From Azospirillum lipoferum 4B (lineage in GTDB: Bacteria > Pseudomonadota > Alphaproteobacteria > Azospirillales > Azospirillaceae): a stretch of 64,000 bases of DNA. The translations under genes were made by a program, and so were the position numbers. This document shows positions 26,987-38,386 of the stretch, one piece after another. Every line of letters begins with the position of its first letter. Within the stretch, counting starts at the first letter, position 1. The notes under the pieces were generated by a model that was not told where the DNA came from, searched no databases, and worked only from the letters and a program-made list of their open reading frames with translations. The DNA is taken from the NCBI RefSeq assembly GCF_000283655.1, contig NC_016587.1, positions 186,001 through 250,000 on the forward strand, in the 5' to 3' direction.

Positions 26987-28431
26987 AGAAAACGCTCCCG
27001 GGCGGCCTTCACCGCCTCCTGCACGCGGACAGGGGCCGGCCCGCCGAAGCTGGTGCGGCTGTTCAGCGACGCCTCGATGCTCAGCGCCGGATAGACCGCT
27101 TCGGTGATGCGCGGCTCGATGGCCTGCAACTCCGCCAGCGACAGGTCGGTCAGGCCGACGCGGCGGTCTTCCGCCGCCTTCACGGCGCGGCCGGTGACGT
27201 GGTGCGCCTCGCGGAAGGGCATGTCGAGCTCCCGCACCAGCCAGTCGGCGAGGTCGGTCGCGTTCAGGAAGCCGCGGTCGGCCGCCTCGCGCATCGCCGG
27301 GACGTTCGGCTGCATGTCGCGCACCATGCCTTCCATGGCGGCGATGCACAGCGCCAGCGTGTCATCGGCCTCGAACACCGGTTCCTTGTCTTCCTGCATG
27401 TCCTTGGAATAGGCCAGCGGCAGGCCCTTCATGGCGATCAGCAGGCTGTTCAGGCTGCCGATCACCCGGCCGGCCTTGGCGCGCACCAGCTCCGCCGCGT
27501 CGGGGTTCTTCTTCTGCGGCATGATGGACGAGCCGGTGGTGAAGGCGTCCGACAGCTTGATGAAGCGGAACTGGGCGGAGCACCAGATCACGATCTCTTC
27601 GGCGAAGCGCGACAGGTGCATGGCGCAGATCGACGCCGCCGACAAGTATTCCAGCGCGAAGTCGCGGTCGGACACCGCATCCAGCGAGTTGGCGGTCGGC
27701 CGGTTGAAGCCCAGCGCCTCCGCCGTCATGAAGCGGTCGATGGGGTAGGGGGTGCCGGCCAGCGCAGCCGAGCCGAGCGGGCATTCGTTCAACCGGCAGC
27801 GGGCGTCGCGGAAGCGGCTGCGGTCGCGCCCGAACATTTCGACATAGGCCAGCAGGTGATGGGCGAAGCTGATCGGCTGCGCCGCCTGCAGGTGGGTGAA
27901 GCCGGGCATCACCGTGCCGGTGTGCTGCTCCGCCAGGTCGATCAGCGCGGCCTGCAGCGCGGTCAGGCCGGCGATGGTCCGGTCGATGGCGTCGCGCACC
28001 CACAGCTTGAAGTCGGTCGCCACCTGATCGTTGCGCGAGCGGCCGGTGTGCAGGCGCTTGGCCGGTTCGCCGATCAGCTCGGCCAGCCGGGCCTCCACAT
28101 TCATGTGGATGTCCTCCAGCTCCACCTTGAAGGTGAAGCTGCCGGCGTCAATCTCTGCCTTTACGCGGTCGAGGCCGGCGATGATGGCGTCGGCGTCGGC
28201 CTGGGATATGATGCCCTGCTTGGCCAGCATCGCGGCATGGGCCTTCGACCCGGCGATGTCCTGGTCGGCGAGCCGCTTGTCGAAGCCGATGGAGGCGTTG
28301 ATCTTCTCCATGATGGCGGCGGGACCGCGCGCGAAGCGCCCGCCCCACATCTGGCTGGCGGCGGGCGCGGCAGAGCCGGTGGGGACGCCGGTGGTTGCGG
28401 CGGAATTCTGCGGGGTCTGATCGGCGCTCAT
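26983..28431 (-). CDS. argH: Argininosuccinate lyase
   Basis: A 482-residue enzyme that splits argininosuccinate into arginine and fumarate, the last step of arginine synthesis. The fumarase/lyase signature [18 protein letters not shown] is intact. [11 protein letters not shown] and [20 protein letters not shown] also match the family. The first about 27 residues ([18 protein letters not shown]) are a low-complexity extension before the conserved start. ATG at 28431 has no clear ribosome site. The gene is divergent from the TlpA-like gene with only 50 bp between start codons, so the two promoters must be tightly packed. Confidence 0.96.
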   Translation of the reverse strand: MSADQTPQNSAATTGVPTGSAAPAASQMWGGRFARGPAAIMEKINASIGFDKRLADQDIAGSKAHAAMLAKQGIISQADADAIIAGLDRVKAEIDAGSFTFKVELEDIHMNVEARLAELIGEPAKRLHTGRSRNDQVATDFKLWVRDAIDRTIAGLTALQAALIDLAEQHTGTVMPGFTHLQAAQPISFAHHLLAYVEMFGRDRSRFRDARCRLNECPLGSAALAGTPYPIDRFMTAEALGFNRPTANSLDAVSDRDFALEYLSAASICAMHLSRFAEEIVIWCSAQFRFIKLSDAFTTGSSIMPQKKNPDAAELVRAKAGRVIGSLNSLLIAMKGLPLAYSKDMQEDKEPVFEADDTLALCIAAMEGMVRDMQPNVPAMREAADRGFLNATDLADWLVRELDMPFREAHHVTGRAVKAAEDRRVGLTDLSLAELQAIEPRITEAVYPALSIEASLNSRTSFGGPAPVRVQEAVKAARERFL

Positions 28432-28481
28432 GGGGACGGTTTTCGCGGCATTCGTGTGAAGGGGAGCGAGGAAGCGTGAGT

Positions 28482-29141
28482 ATGCGGACTTTGGCGGCTG
28501 TCGCAACGGTTTGTGTGTGCATGGCCGGGGCCGGCCTGTGGTGGAGCGCCGGTGCGGTGCCCACGCCACCGGAGGTGCTGCGGCTGGGCGCGCCGGACGC
28601 CCCGTCTGGCGCTACGCCCGTCGCCTCATCCGGCGTCGACAAGCTGGAGAAATTCAAGGGGGCGGAGCCCAAGCCGATGCCGCCGCTGTCCTTCATCGAC
28701 GCCGAGGGGCGGCGGGTCGATCTGGCCGACTTCAAGGACCGGGTGATCCTGCTGAACCTGTGGGCGACGTGGTGCGGGCCTTGCGTGAAGGAGATGCCGT
28801 CGCTCGACCGGCTGCAGGCCCAGCTGGGCGGCGACGCCTTCCAGGTGGTGGCGCTGTCGCTCGACCGCGGCGGGCGGGCGGCGGTGGAGCCCTTCTACAA
28901 GAAGACGGGGGTGGAGCATCTGACGGTGTTCCTCGATCCCGCGTCGGAGTCGATGAAGGCGCTGTCGCTGCGCGGCCTGCCCACCACCATCCTGGTCGAT
29001 CCGGAAGGCCGTGAGCTTGGCCGCGTCGAGGGCGCGGTGGAATGGGATGCGCCGGAGGTCGTCGCCTTCCTGCGCCAACATCTGGGCCGCGGCGGCGGGC
29101 CGGCGCGCGACCGCAGCGGGGTGATGAAGACCGGCGGCTGA
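28482..29141 (+). CDS. tlpA: TlpA-like thioredoxin-fold protein
   Basis: A 219-residue exported or membrane-anchored thiol-disulfide protein. An N-terminal hydrophobic segment ([19 protein letters not shown]) is followed by a linker and a thioredoxin domain with redox motif [19 protein letters not shown] and cis-proline motif [14 protein letters not shown]. Proteins of this type reduce periplasmic disulfides, often for cytochrome c or oxidase maturation. ATG at 28482 has GAGGAAG upstream. A TlpA-like gene divergent from argH is frequent in alphaproteobacteria. No cytochrome maturation genes are nearby. Confidence 0.9.
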   Translation: MRTLAAVATVCVCMAGAGLWWSAGAVPTPPEVLRLGAPDAPSGATPVASSGVDKLEKFKGAEPKPMPPLSFIDAEGRRVDLADFKDRVILLNLWATWCGPCVKEMPSLDRLQAQLGGDAFQVVALSLDRGGRAAVEPFYKKTGVEHLTVFLDPASESMKALSLRGLPTTILVDPEGRELGRVEGAVEWDAPEVVAFLRQHLGRGGGPARDRSGVMKTGG

Positions 29142-29201
29142 CGGCCCTGGCGCCATGGGGTAGAGTGCCGCGCTGACCTTTCGCCTCTCCCGAGCCGCTC
29201 C

Positions 29202-29960
29202 ATGACGCAATCCGCAGCAACCGGTCCCAAGCGCTTCACCATCGGTGCCGGCATCGTGATGATGCGGCAGGGCGAACGCGCCGACCGGGCATGGCTGATC
29301 GAATCCGGCGAGCTGGAGGTGCTGCTGACCACGCCGGACGGCGGCACCCGGCGGCTGGGGGTGGTCGGCAAGGGGGCCGTGGTCGGCGAGATGGCGCTGA
29401 TCGACGATGGCGAGCGCAGCGCCACCGTGCGCTCGCTGACCGAGGTCGTTTGCGTCGAAGTGACGCGGGAGGCCTTCCGCGGCCTGCTGAAGCGCAGCCC
29501 GCCGCTGGCGTCATACCTGCTGCAGAGCCTGATCGCCGCCATCCGCCGCGACTATGGCTTGCCGCCGACCGCAAGGTTCGGCAATCCGGTCGATTTCCGT
29601 TCCACCAACTCCTTCCAGAAGGTGGTCGACCGCCGCATGATCCGCGAGGGGCATGTCTTCTTCGGCCCCAACGAGCCGGTCAACGCCGCCTACCTGATCC
29701 AGTCCGGCCGGGTGGCGCTCCGCCCCGGTCGCGGCACGCTGGGCGAGGACATCACGACCTTCGGGCCGGGCAGCCTGTTCGGCGAGATCTATCTGCTGAC
29801 CGGCCGTCTGCCCGACGTCACCGCGGTGGCGGTCGCCGGCGGCATCTGCGAGGTGATCGACAAGCGCAGCTTCGAGGACGCGGTGATGGCGATGCCGCCG
29901 ATTCTGAAGTCGCTGACGCGGATCTACATCTCGCAGCTGACGAAGGCGAAGGCGGGGTGA
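29202..29960 (+). CDS. Protein with two cyclic-nucleotide-binding domains
   Basis: A 252-residue cytoplasmic protein made of two cNMP-binding beta-barrel domains in tandem. The first spans about 12-120 (GAGIVMMRQGERADRAWLIE, GAVVGEMALIDDGERSATVR) and the second about 130-250 (MIREGHVFFGPNEPVNAAYL, GSLFGEIYLLTGRLPDVTAV). The first has the phosphate-binding-cassette-like GEMALIDDGERSA, with Arg in the key place; the second has GEIYLLTGRLPD and looks degenerate. There is no DNA-binding domain, so it is not a Crp regulator. It may act by protein-protein contact. Confidence 0.88.
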   Translation: MTQSAATGPKRFTIGAGIVMMRQGERADRAWLIESGELEVLLTTPDGGTRRLGVVGKGAVVGEMALIDDGERSATVRSLTEVVCVEVTREAFRGLLKRSPPLASYLLQSLIAAIRRDYGLPPTARFGNPVDFRSTNSFQKVVDRRMIREGHVFFGPNEPVNAAYLIQSGRVALRPGRGTLGEDITTFGPGSLFGEIYLLTGRLPDVTAVAVAGGICEVIDKRSFEDAVMAMPPILKSLTRIYISQLTKAKAG

Positions 29961-30004
29961 AGGGCTGTGAGTTTGTAGGAGTGATGCGGAAAGTTGAATG
30001 GTAA

Positions 30005-30577
30005 TTGAAGTTATTCTATGTTTCGTCAGTCGGGTGTGATGGCGCACGCGAATCGGATTGTGAGGACGGGATCGAGTTGGTGATTTTCAGCGTTGCATTT
30101 GCGCCTGATGCAGGATCAGCCAGCTCAGGACCGTCAAGGCAGTTCAAACAAGAGTCGCATCTTATCAAGAGATTCGTCAATCAGTGCCTAAAATCACTGG
30201 ACCGTGTTGAGGCGCACGAAATAGGCCCGCTTCAAAACGCATCGCGGGTTCGCTCCAAAACCAATTTGGACCTGCGCCGATTTTCCGTGATTGTAGAGAA
30301 CACCGCTTTGAAACATGCGCTGAAACAACACGGCGATGCTTCAAAAGAGGCTAAAAGAGGTCAGGAAGCTGTAGTTGAGGACGATTTCTGCCTGATCCCG
30401 GAAATCATCCAGGACGGCACCCCTTCGAACGGTGATGGCTCGAAGCGCGGCGTATCGACGATTTTGTTCCGTAAGTCGATCAATGGCTTTGAATACACAA
30501 TCGTTGCCGACGTGCGCTCAAGCGCGTGTCAACTTGCTTTCAAAACAATGATGAAAAGCCGGCAAAAACATGCTTAG
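30005..30577 (+). CDS. Phage-type PBECR-like nuclease domain protein (possibly truncated)
   Basis: A frame of about 190 codons whose C-terminal part (about residues 90-190) resembles the phage barnase/EndoU/colicin/RelE-like (PBECR) toxins found at the ends of phage MuF head-morphogenesis proteins. It shows VENTALKHALKQHGDASKEA with an RGQEAVVEDDFCLIPEIIQD block, then NGFEYTIVADVRSSACQLAF and a TMMKSR end. The candidate start at 30005 is TTG with no ribosome site, and no ATG lies before the domain, so the 5' end may be missing or decayed. GC is clearly lower than in neighbours, a sign of transfer. No phage structural or immunity gene is adjacent. The domain call is from motif memory, not a search. 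Confidence 0.5.
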   Translation: MKLFYVSSVGCDGARESDCEDGIELVIFSVAFAPDAGSASSGPSRQFKQESHLIKRFVNQCLKSLDRVEAHEIGPLQNASRVRSKTNLDLRRFSVIVENTALKHALKQHGDASKEAKRGQEAVVEDDFCLIPEIIQDGTPSNGDGSKRGVSTILFRKSINGFEYTIVADVRSSACQLAFKTMMKSRQKHA

Positions 30578-30582
30578 GGAGA

Positions 30583-30687
30583 AGCACCTGGGGACCTGCG
30601 ATGCTGTCTCGTAAGGCGGACGCTCGTGTGAAGCGTATACCGTGCGAAACCCCTCGAGATTGACGTCCGAAACGAGGCCCAGGTGCT
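30583..30687. repeat. Possible 105-bp element with 10-bp terminal inverted repeats
   Basis: AGCACCTGGG (30583-30592) and its exact reverse complement CCCAGGTGCT (30678-30687) bracket 85 bp of non-coding sequence just past the PBECR-like gene. It could be a very short non-autonomous element, or the stem of a structured RNA. No flanking target duplication is obvious. Confidence 0.35.
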
Positions 30688-30797
30688 GTCAAACAGATAA
30701 TGTGGTTTTGCCTTGTGGTCAAGTTTCCAGCTGGTGCGATCACCGGAGTTGTATGCGGCGCCTTGTTTTCGGGGCAGAGGAGAATGTCTCCTTCAGT

Positions 30798-31385
30798 TCA
30801 CCCACGCACCTCCAGCCCGCGCATGACCAGCGTCCACACCGCTTCGAACGCCGCGGTGCTGTCGGGGGAAGCCCATTCGGCGGCGTGGGCGGGGTTGTGG
30901 AAGCGGGCGGTCGCGTCGAGCAGGGCGCGGGCGACCGTGGGGGCGTCGCCGGGGGCGAAGCTGCCGTCGGCCATGCCGTCGGCGACGATGCGGGCGATCT
31001 GGCCGCAGAGATGCGCCACATGCTCCGCCACCACCTCGCGGGCTTCGGCGGCGAGCGTCATGTAGGTGGCGAACAGTTCCGGATCGTCGCCGGCCTTGCG
31101 GTGCTTGGCCTGGATCAGCGCGTCGAACCAGCGGCGCAGGCGGGCGGGCGCCGGTCCGGATTCCTCGGCGATGGCGGCCAGCGGGTCGGAGACGCGGGCG
31201 AGCCAGCGCTCCGTCACCGTGTCGCGGAGCGCGGCCTTGCTGGGGAAATGGCGGTAGACGCTGCCGTGGCTGACGCCCAGCGCGCGGGCGACGTCCACCA
31301 CCGTGGCCTTGGCGGGACCGTAGCGGCGCAGGACCTCCTCCGCCGCCTCCAGGATGCGGTCCGGGGTCAGCGCCGCCTCAGCCAT
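30798..31385 (-). CDS. TetR family repressor
   Basis: A 195-residue regulator with an N-terminal helix-turn-helix (ATVVDVARALGVSHGSVYRH followed by FPSKAALRDTV) and a variable ligand-binding domain. It lies 11 bp after the aldo-keto reductase gene on the same strand, so the two form an operon. A 28-bp palindrome overlaps the operon promoter (see 32425-32465) and is most likely its operator, giving autorepression. The inducer is unknown, though the reductase product or substrate is a fair guess. Confidence 0.92.
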   Translation of the reverse strand: MAEAALTPDRILEAAEEVLRRYGPAKATVVDVARALGVSHGSVYRHFPSKAALRDTVTERWLARVSDPLAAIAEESGPAPARLRRWFDALIQAKHRKAGDDPELFATYMTLAAEAREVVAEHVAHLCGQIARIVADGMADGSFAPGDAPTVARALLDATARFHNPAHAAEWASPDSTAAFEAVWTLVMRGLEVRG

Positions 31386-31396
31386 GCGACACCGCC

Positions 31397-32395
31397 TCAG
31401 CGCCGCTCGCTGTCGAGCATCGCCATCTGTTGCGGGGCGTAGCGGTCGCCGGCGGCCGCACCGGGCGGCACCGCCCGTTCGATCGTGGCGAGGTCATCGG
31501 GGGTGAGGTCAAATTCCAGGGCTCCCAGCGCTTCGGTCAGCCGGTCGCGCCGCCGCGCGCCGACCAGCGGCACAATATCCGAACCGCGCGACAGCACCCA
31601 GGCAATCGCGATCTGCGCAACGCTGACACCCTTCGCCGCGGCGACCCGGCGCAGTTCCTCGACCAAGGCGAGGTTGTGGTCCAGGTTCTCCCCCTGGAAT
31701 CGCGGGCTGTGGGCGCGGAAATCGCCGGTCGCGCCGGCGCTGTCCTTCTTCCAATGGCCGCTGATCAGGCCGCGCGACAAGACGCCATAGGCGGTGATGC
31801 CGATGCCGAGCTCGCGGCAGGCCGGCAGGATGGCGTCCTCGATCCCGCGGGAGATCAGCGCATATTCGATCTGCAGGTCGCAGATGGGGTGGACTGCGGC
31901 GGCACGGCGGATGGTGTCGGCGCCCATCTCCGACAGGCCGATGTGGCGGACATAGCCGGCCTTCACCATGTCGGCGATGGCGCCGATGGTGTCCTCGATG
32001 GGCACGTTCGGGTCGAGACGGGCCGGGCGGTAGATGTCGATGTGGTCCAGCCCAAGCCGGCCCAGCGTGTGGGCCAGGAAGTTCTTCACCGCAGCCGGCC
32101 GCGCATCGTAGCCGAGCCAGCTGCCGTCCGGCATGCGCAGGGCGCCGAACTTCACGCTGACCTGGAAGCGGTCGCGCGGCATACCGCGCACCGCCTCGCC
32201 GATCAGCATCTCGTTGTGGCCCATGCCGTAGAAGTCGCCGGTGTCGAGCAGCGTCACCCCGGCGTCGAGCGCCGCATGGATGGTGGCGATGCCCTCCGCC
32301 CGGTCGGCGGGGCCGTAGAAGTCGGACATGCCCATGCAGCCGAGGCCGAGGGCGGAAACGGTGGGGCCGGATGTGCCGAGTGTGCGCGTGTCCAT
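31397..32395 (-). CDS. Aldo/keto reductase with altered catalytic histidine
   Basis: A 332-residue NADPH-dependent oxidoreductase of the AKR fold. The catalytic Asp, Tyr and Lys are seen in LLDTGDFYGMGHNEMLIGEA and QVSVKFGALR. The position normally held by the catalytic His reads IYRPARLDPNVPIED, that is Ala in place of His. Later motifs are GLSEMGADTIRRA and QIEYALISRGIEDAILPACR. ATG at 32395 has GGAGG 5 bp upstream; ATG at 32407 is less likely. It is the first gene of an operon with a TetR regulator. The substrate is unknown. Confidence 0.9.
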   Translation of the reverse strand: MDTRTLGTSGPTVSALGLGCMGMSDFYGPADRAEGIATIHAALDAGVTLLDTGDFYGMGHNEMLIGEAVRGMPRDRFQVSVKFGALRMPDGSWLGYDARPAAVKNFLAHTLGRLGLDHIDIYRPARLDPNVPIEDTIGAIADMVKAGYVRHIGLSEMGADTIRRAAAVHPICDLQIEYALISRGIEDAILPACRELGIGITAYGVLSRGLISGHWKKDSAGATGDFRAHSPRFQGENLDHNLALVEELRRVAAAKGVSVAQIAIAWVLSRGSDIVPLVGARRRDRLTEALGALEFDLTPDDLATIERAVPPGAAAGDRYAPQQMAMLDSERR

Positions 32396-32424
32396 GTGTC
32401 CCTCCATCGATGCGTGATGGAGAG

Positions 32425-32465
32425 GTTATCGGCTGTCGACTGACAAATGTCAATATCTGTCAGTC
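32425..32465 (-). promoter_or_regulatory. Promoter and TetR operator of the AKR-tetR operon
   Basis: On the minus strand a perfect -35 TTGACA (32448-32453) is followed by a 17-bp spacer and -10 GATAAC (32425-32430). An imperfect 28-bp palindrome (32438-32465) with 8-bp perfect arms GACTGACA and TGTCAGTC covers the -35 box. Its size and place are typical of a TetR operator. Confidence 0.8.
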
Positions 32466-32480
32466 GTATCCCGTTAGTGG

Positions 32481-33755
32481 TCAGCTGCGGTCGATGACGA
32501 TCACCCGGAAATCGTTGACGTTGGTGCGGGTCGGGCCGGTGACGACCAGATCGCCCAGCGCCTTGAAGAAGCTGTAGCCGTCGTTGTCGGCGAGAAAGGC
32601 CTTGGCATCCAGGCCCATGGCTTCCGCCCGTTTCAGCGTGTCGGGGCGCAGGATGGCGCCGGCATTGTCCTCCGTCCCGTCGATGCCGTCGGTGTCGAAG
32701 GCGGCGGCCCGGATGCCGGGATGGCCGTCGAGCGCGACCGCCAGCGCCAGCAGGAATTCGACGTTGCGGCCGCCGCGGCCCTGGCCGCGCACCGTCACCG
32801 TGGTCTCGCCGCCGGACAGGATCACGGCGGGGACCGGTGCCGGCTGGCCGTGGCGGGCGGCTTGACGGGCGATGCCGGCATGGACCTTGGCGACCTCGCG
32901 CGCTTCGCCCTCGATGGCGTCGCCCAGGATGACCGGGCTGTAGCCACGGTCGCGGGCGAGTGCCGCCGCGGCCTCCAGCGCGTCCTGCGGGGTGGCGATG
33001 ATGGTGGTCTCGGCGCCGGCCAGCCGCGGGTCGCCGGGCTTGGGCGTTTCGTCCGCCGCCGCTTCCAGGAAGGCGGCCACGGCCGGCGGCGGGGTGATGC
33101 CGTATTTCGCCAGGATGGCGCGGGCGTCGGCGAAGCTGGTCGGGTCTGGCACGGTCGGACCGCTGGCGATCACCGACGGATCGTCGCCCGGCACGTCGGA
33201 GACCAGCAGCGAGACGACGCGCGCGGGATGGGCCATGGCCGCCAGCCGGCCGCCCTTCACCGCCGACAGATGCTTGCGCACGCAGTTCATCTCGCCGATG
33301 TCGGCGCCGCTCTTCAGCAGCGCCTTGGCGACGGCGCGCTTGTCGTCCAGCGTGATGCCGGGCGCCGGCAGGGCCAGCAGGGCGGAGCCGCCGCCGGAGA
33401 TCAGGCAGAGCACGAGGTCGTCGGCGGTCAGCCCCTGCACCATCTCGACGATGCGGCGCGCCGCCTCCTGCCCGGCGGCGTCGGGCACCGGGTGGCTGGC
33501 CTGCACCACCTCGATCCGCCCGGTCGGCAGGTCATGGTCGTAGCGGGTGACGACGAGGCCGGTCAGCGGCCCCGGCCAATGGTCTTCCACCGTCTTCGCC
33601 ATGGCCGCCGCCGCCTTGCCGGCGCCGATGACCACCGTGCGGCCCTTCGGCGGCTGCGGCAGGGCCGCCGGCAGCCGGGTCTCGGCGGTCACCGCGGTGA
33701 GCGCCGCCTGGAACAGGTCGTGGAGCAGGGCGTCTGTGGTCATGGCGGTGCTCAT
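32481..33755 (-). CDS. gckA: Glycerate 2-kinase (GckA/TtuD, MOFRL family)
   Basis: A 424-residue cytoplasmic enzyme. The N-terminal glycerate kinase II domain has VVIGAGKAAAAMAKTVEDHW and LVLCLISGGGSALLALPAPG, with NCVRKHLSAVKGGRLA. The C-terminal MOFRL domain has VPAVILSGGETTVTVRGQGR and GTDGIDGTEDNAGAI-like sequence (seen as DTDGIDGTEDNAGA). It phosphorylates D-glycerate to 2-phosphoglycerate; older annotations call it hydroxypyruvate reductase. ATG at 33755 or 33743 could be the start, and neither has a clear ribosome site. It lies downstream of glxR and hyi, with repeat R2 between it and glxR, and completes the route from tartronate semialdehyde to glycolysis. Confidence 0.92.
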   Translation of the reverse strand: MSTAMTTDALLHDLFQAALTAVTAETRLPAALPQPPKGRTVVIGAGKAAAAMAKTVEDHWPGPLTGLVVTRYDHDLPTGRIEVVQASHPVPDAAGQEAARRIVEMVQGLTADDLVLCLISGGGSALLALPAPGITLDDKRAVAKALLKSGADIGEMNCVRKHLSAVKGGRLAAMAHPARVVSLLVSDVPGDDPSVIASGPTVPDPTSFADARAILAKYGITPPPAVAAFLEAAADETPKPGDPRLAGAETTIIATPQDALEAAAALARDRGYSPVILGDAIEGEAREVAKVHAGIARQAARHGQPAPVPAVILSGGETTVTVRGQGRGGRNVEFLLALAVALDGHPGIRAAAFDTDGIDGTEDNAGAILRPDTLKRAEAMGLDAKAFLADNDGYSFFKALGDLVVTGPTRTNVNDFRVIVIDRS

Positions 33756-33844
33756 GGTCGCGTCGGGAGCGGGGCGGATAGGATGCACGGGAATGAGGGG
33801 TGGGGGAATGGTGCGGGTGGGGTGGTGAAGTGGTGGCGGCGGTT

Positions 33845-34010
33845 GCCCCCTCCCTAACCCTCCCCCGCTGGGCGGGGGAGGGGATGAATGCTGATGTGGG
33901 AGAGTGGCGGCAGTCCCTCCCCCGCCCAGCTCTCGCACAAAGCTACGCTTTGTGCTGACGCGGCAGGCGGACCGTAGGTCCGCTGAGAGCGGGGGAGGTT
34001 AGGTGGGGGC
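33845..34010. repeat. Palindromic GC-rich repeat, copy R2
   Basis: Between gckA and glxR. The ends read CCCCCTCCCTAACCCTCCCC and GGGGGAGGTTAGGTGGGGGC, nearly inverse. Inside are two tight hairpins, GCACAAAGC/GCTTTGTGC and GGCGGACC/GGTCCGC, with GCTGACGCGGCA between them. The same inner module occurs in copy R6 inside cobG. Confidence 0.85.
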
Positions 34011-34037
34011 ATCGTCAGCCGACGACTCTCCACCCGC

Positions 34038-34922
34038 TCACTTCGCCCCCACCTCATGCCCCGCCAGCAGTTCCAGCGCGCGCAGCATGCCGGAATGGTC
34101 CCAGGCGGAACCGCCCTGCGCGGCGCAGGCGTTGAACAGTTGCTGACAGCTTGCGGTGTGCGGCAGCGACAGGTTCAGCGCCTTGGCGCCGTTCAGCGCC
34201 AGGTTCAGGTCCTTCTGGTGCAGCTCGATGCGGAAGCCGGGGGTGAAGTTGCGGTTGATCATCCGCTCGCCATGGACCTCCAGGATGCGGGAGGAGGCGA
34301 AGCCGCCCATCAGCGCCTGACGGACCTTGGCCGGATCGGCGCCGGCCTTCGACGCGAACAGCAGGGCCTCGGCCACCGCCTCGATGGTCAGGGCGACGAT
34401 GATCTGGTTGGCGACCTTGGTGGTCTGGCCGTCGCCGTTGCCGCCGACCAGCGTGACGTTTTTTCCCATCCTGTCGAACAGCGGCTTGACCGTGTCGAAG
34501 GCCTCCTGCGGGCCGCCGACCATGATGGTCAGCGACGCGGCCTTGGCCCCGACCTCGCCGCCCGACACCGGCGCGTCGAGGTAGGCGCAGCCGAGATCGT
34601 TGATGCGCTTGGCGTATTCCTTGGTTTCGATGGGAGAGATCGAGGACATGTCCACCACGATCTTGCCAGCCGACAGGCCGGCGGCGACGCCGTTCTCGCC
34701 GAACAGGGCGGCGCCGACATGGGGCGTGTCGGGAACCATGGTGATGATGACCTCGGCCGCCGCCGCGACCTCCTGGCCCGACGGGCAGGGGATGGCGCCC
34801 TTGTCGGTCAGCTCGGCCGGGACCGGCTTGATGTCGTGGACGTAGAGGGTGTGACCGGCGTCGAGCAGATGCCCCGCCATCGGGGTGCCCATGATGCCGA
34901 GACCGATGAATCCGACCTTCAT
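34038..34922 (-). CDS. glxR: 2-hydroxy-3-oxopropionate (tartronate semialdehyde) reductase
   Basis: A 294-residue NAD(P)-dependent beta-hydroxyacid dehydrogenase. The Rossmann motif VGFIGLGIMGTPMAGHLLDA starts the protein, the substrate motif YLDAPVSGGEVGAKAASLT is intact, and the catalytic Lys lies in TTKVANQIIVALTIEAVAEA. It reduces tartronate semialdehyde to D-glycerate in glyoxylate or hydroxypyruvate use. ATG at 34922 has AAGGA upstream. The neighbours hyi and gckA act on the same small pool of metabolites, which supports the specific function over other members of the family. Confidence 0.93.
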   Translation of the reverse strand: MKVGFIGLGIMGTPMAGHLLDAGHTLYVHDIKPVPAELTDKGAIPCPSGQEVAAAAEVIITMVPDTPHVGAALFGENGVAAGLSAGKIVVDMSSISPIETKEYAKRINDLGCAYLDAPVSGGEVGAKAASLTIMVGGPQEAFDTVKPLFDRMGKNVTLVGGNGDGQTTKVANQIIVALTIEAVAEALLFASKAGADPAKVRQALMGGFASSRILEVHGERMINRNFTPGFRIELHQKDLNLALNGAKALNLSLPHTASCQQLFNACAAQGGSAWDHSGMLRALELLAGHEVGAK

Positions 34923-34966
34923 GACTGTGGTCCTTCTCTTGAAATTGGTGGGGTGCTGCGGCGGGT

Positions 34967-35090
34967 GCCCCCTCCCTAACCCTCCCCCTCTTCGAGGGAG
35001 AGGGGACTGCCGCCGCTTCGGCAGATGGTTCACTCCTGCAAGCGTCCTGCCCCCTCTCCCTCGAAGAGGGGGAGGGATGGGGAGGGGGCA
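34967..35090. repeat. Palindromic GC-rich repeat, copy R3
   Basis: Between glxR and hyi. It begins CCCCCTCCCTAACCCTCCCC and ends GGGGGAGGGATGGGGAGGGG, with the inverted inner block CTCTTCGAGGGAGAGGGG against CCCCTCTCCCTCGAAGAG. The loop region contains TGCCGCCGCTTCGGCAG. Genes on both sides run leftwards, so this copy lies inside a probable operon. Confidence 0.85.
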
Positions 35091-35102
35091 ATCGGCCTTG
35101 CC

Positions 35103-35897
<795 letters not shown>

Positions 35898-36073
35898 GGC
35901 CGAACTCCCGGTTGCGCGAATTGGCCGCCGCGGATGGAGGGGCGGCCCTTGGGTCGGGAGCTTGACTGCCGCGCCGGGCCTTGAGCCAGTTCGGCGGACG
36001 GCTTTTTCATCCAGCGGAAAGCGGGGAGGGCGAACAATGTGGAAGAGGGTGCATGGGTCGTCGCGGAACCATG

Positions 36074-38237
<2,164 letters not shown>

Positions 38238-38337
38238 GGACGCGCCGCCCATCACTCCACAGCCATGGCGGGAGTGCGGGCGCCTTTGTCACACCCCGAC
38301 GCAACGGGGGATGAGCGAAATTGCTTGCCGCCCTAGC

Positions 38338-38353
38338 TGATATATTAGTATTC
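38338..38353. promoter_or_regulatory. AT-rich operator-like site upstream of gntR
   Basis: TGATATATTAGTATTC lies about 35 bp before the gntR start. It shares the 10-mer ATATTAGTAT, inverted, with the site at 41433-41446 in front of the TRAP operon. These are almost the only strongly AT-rich patches nearby. The likely binder is the GntR protein itself. Confidence 0.6.
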
Positions 38354-38386
38354 TGGCGTCAGTCGCTCCTGAGGAGGCTGGACGTC

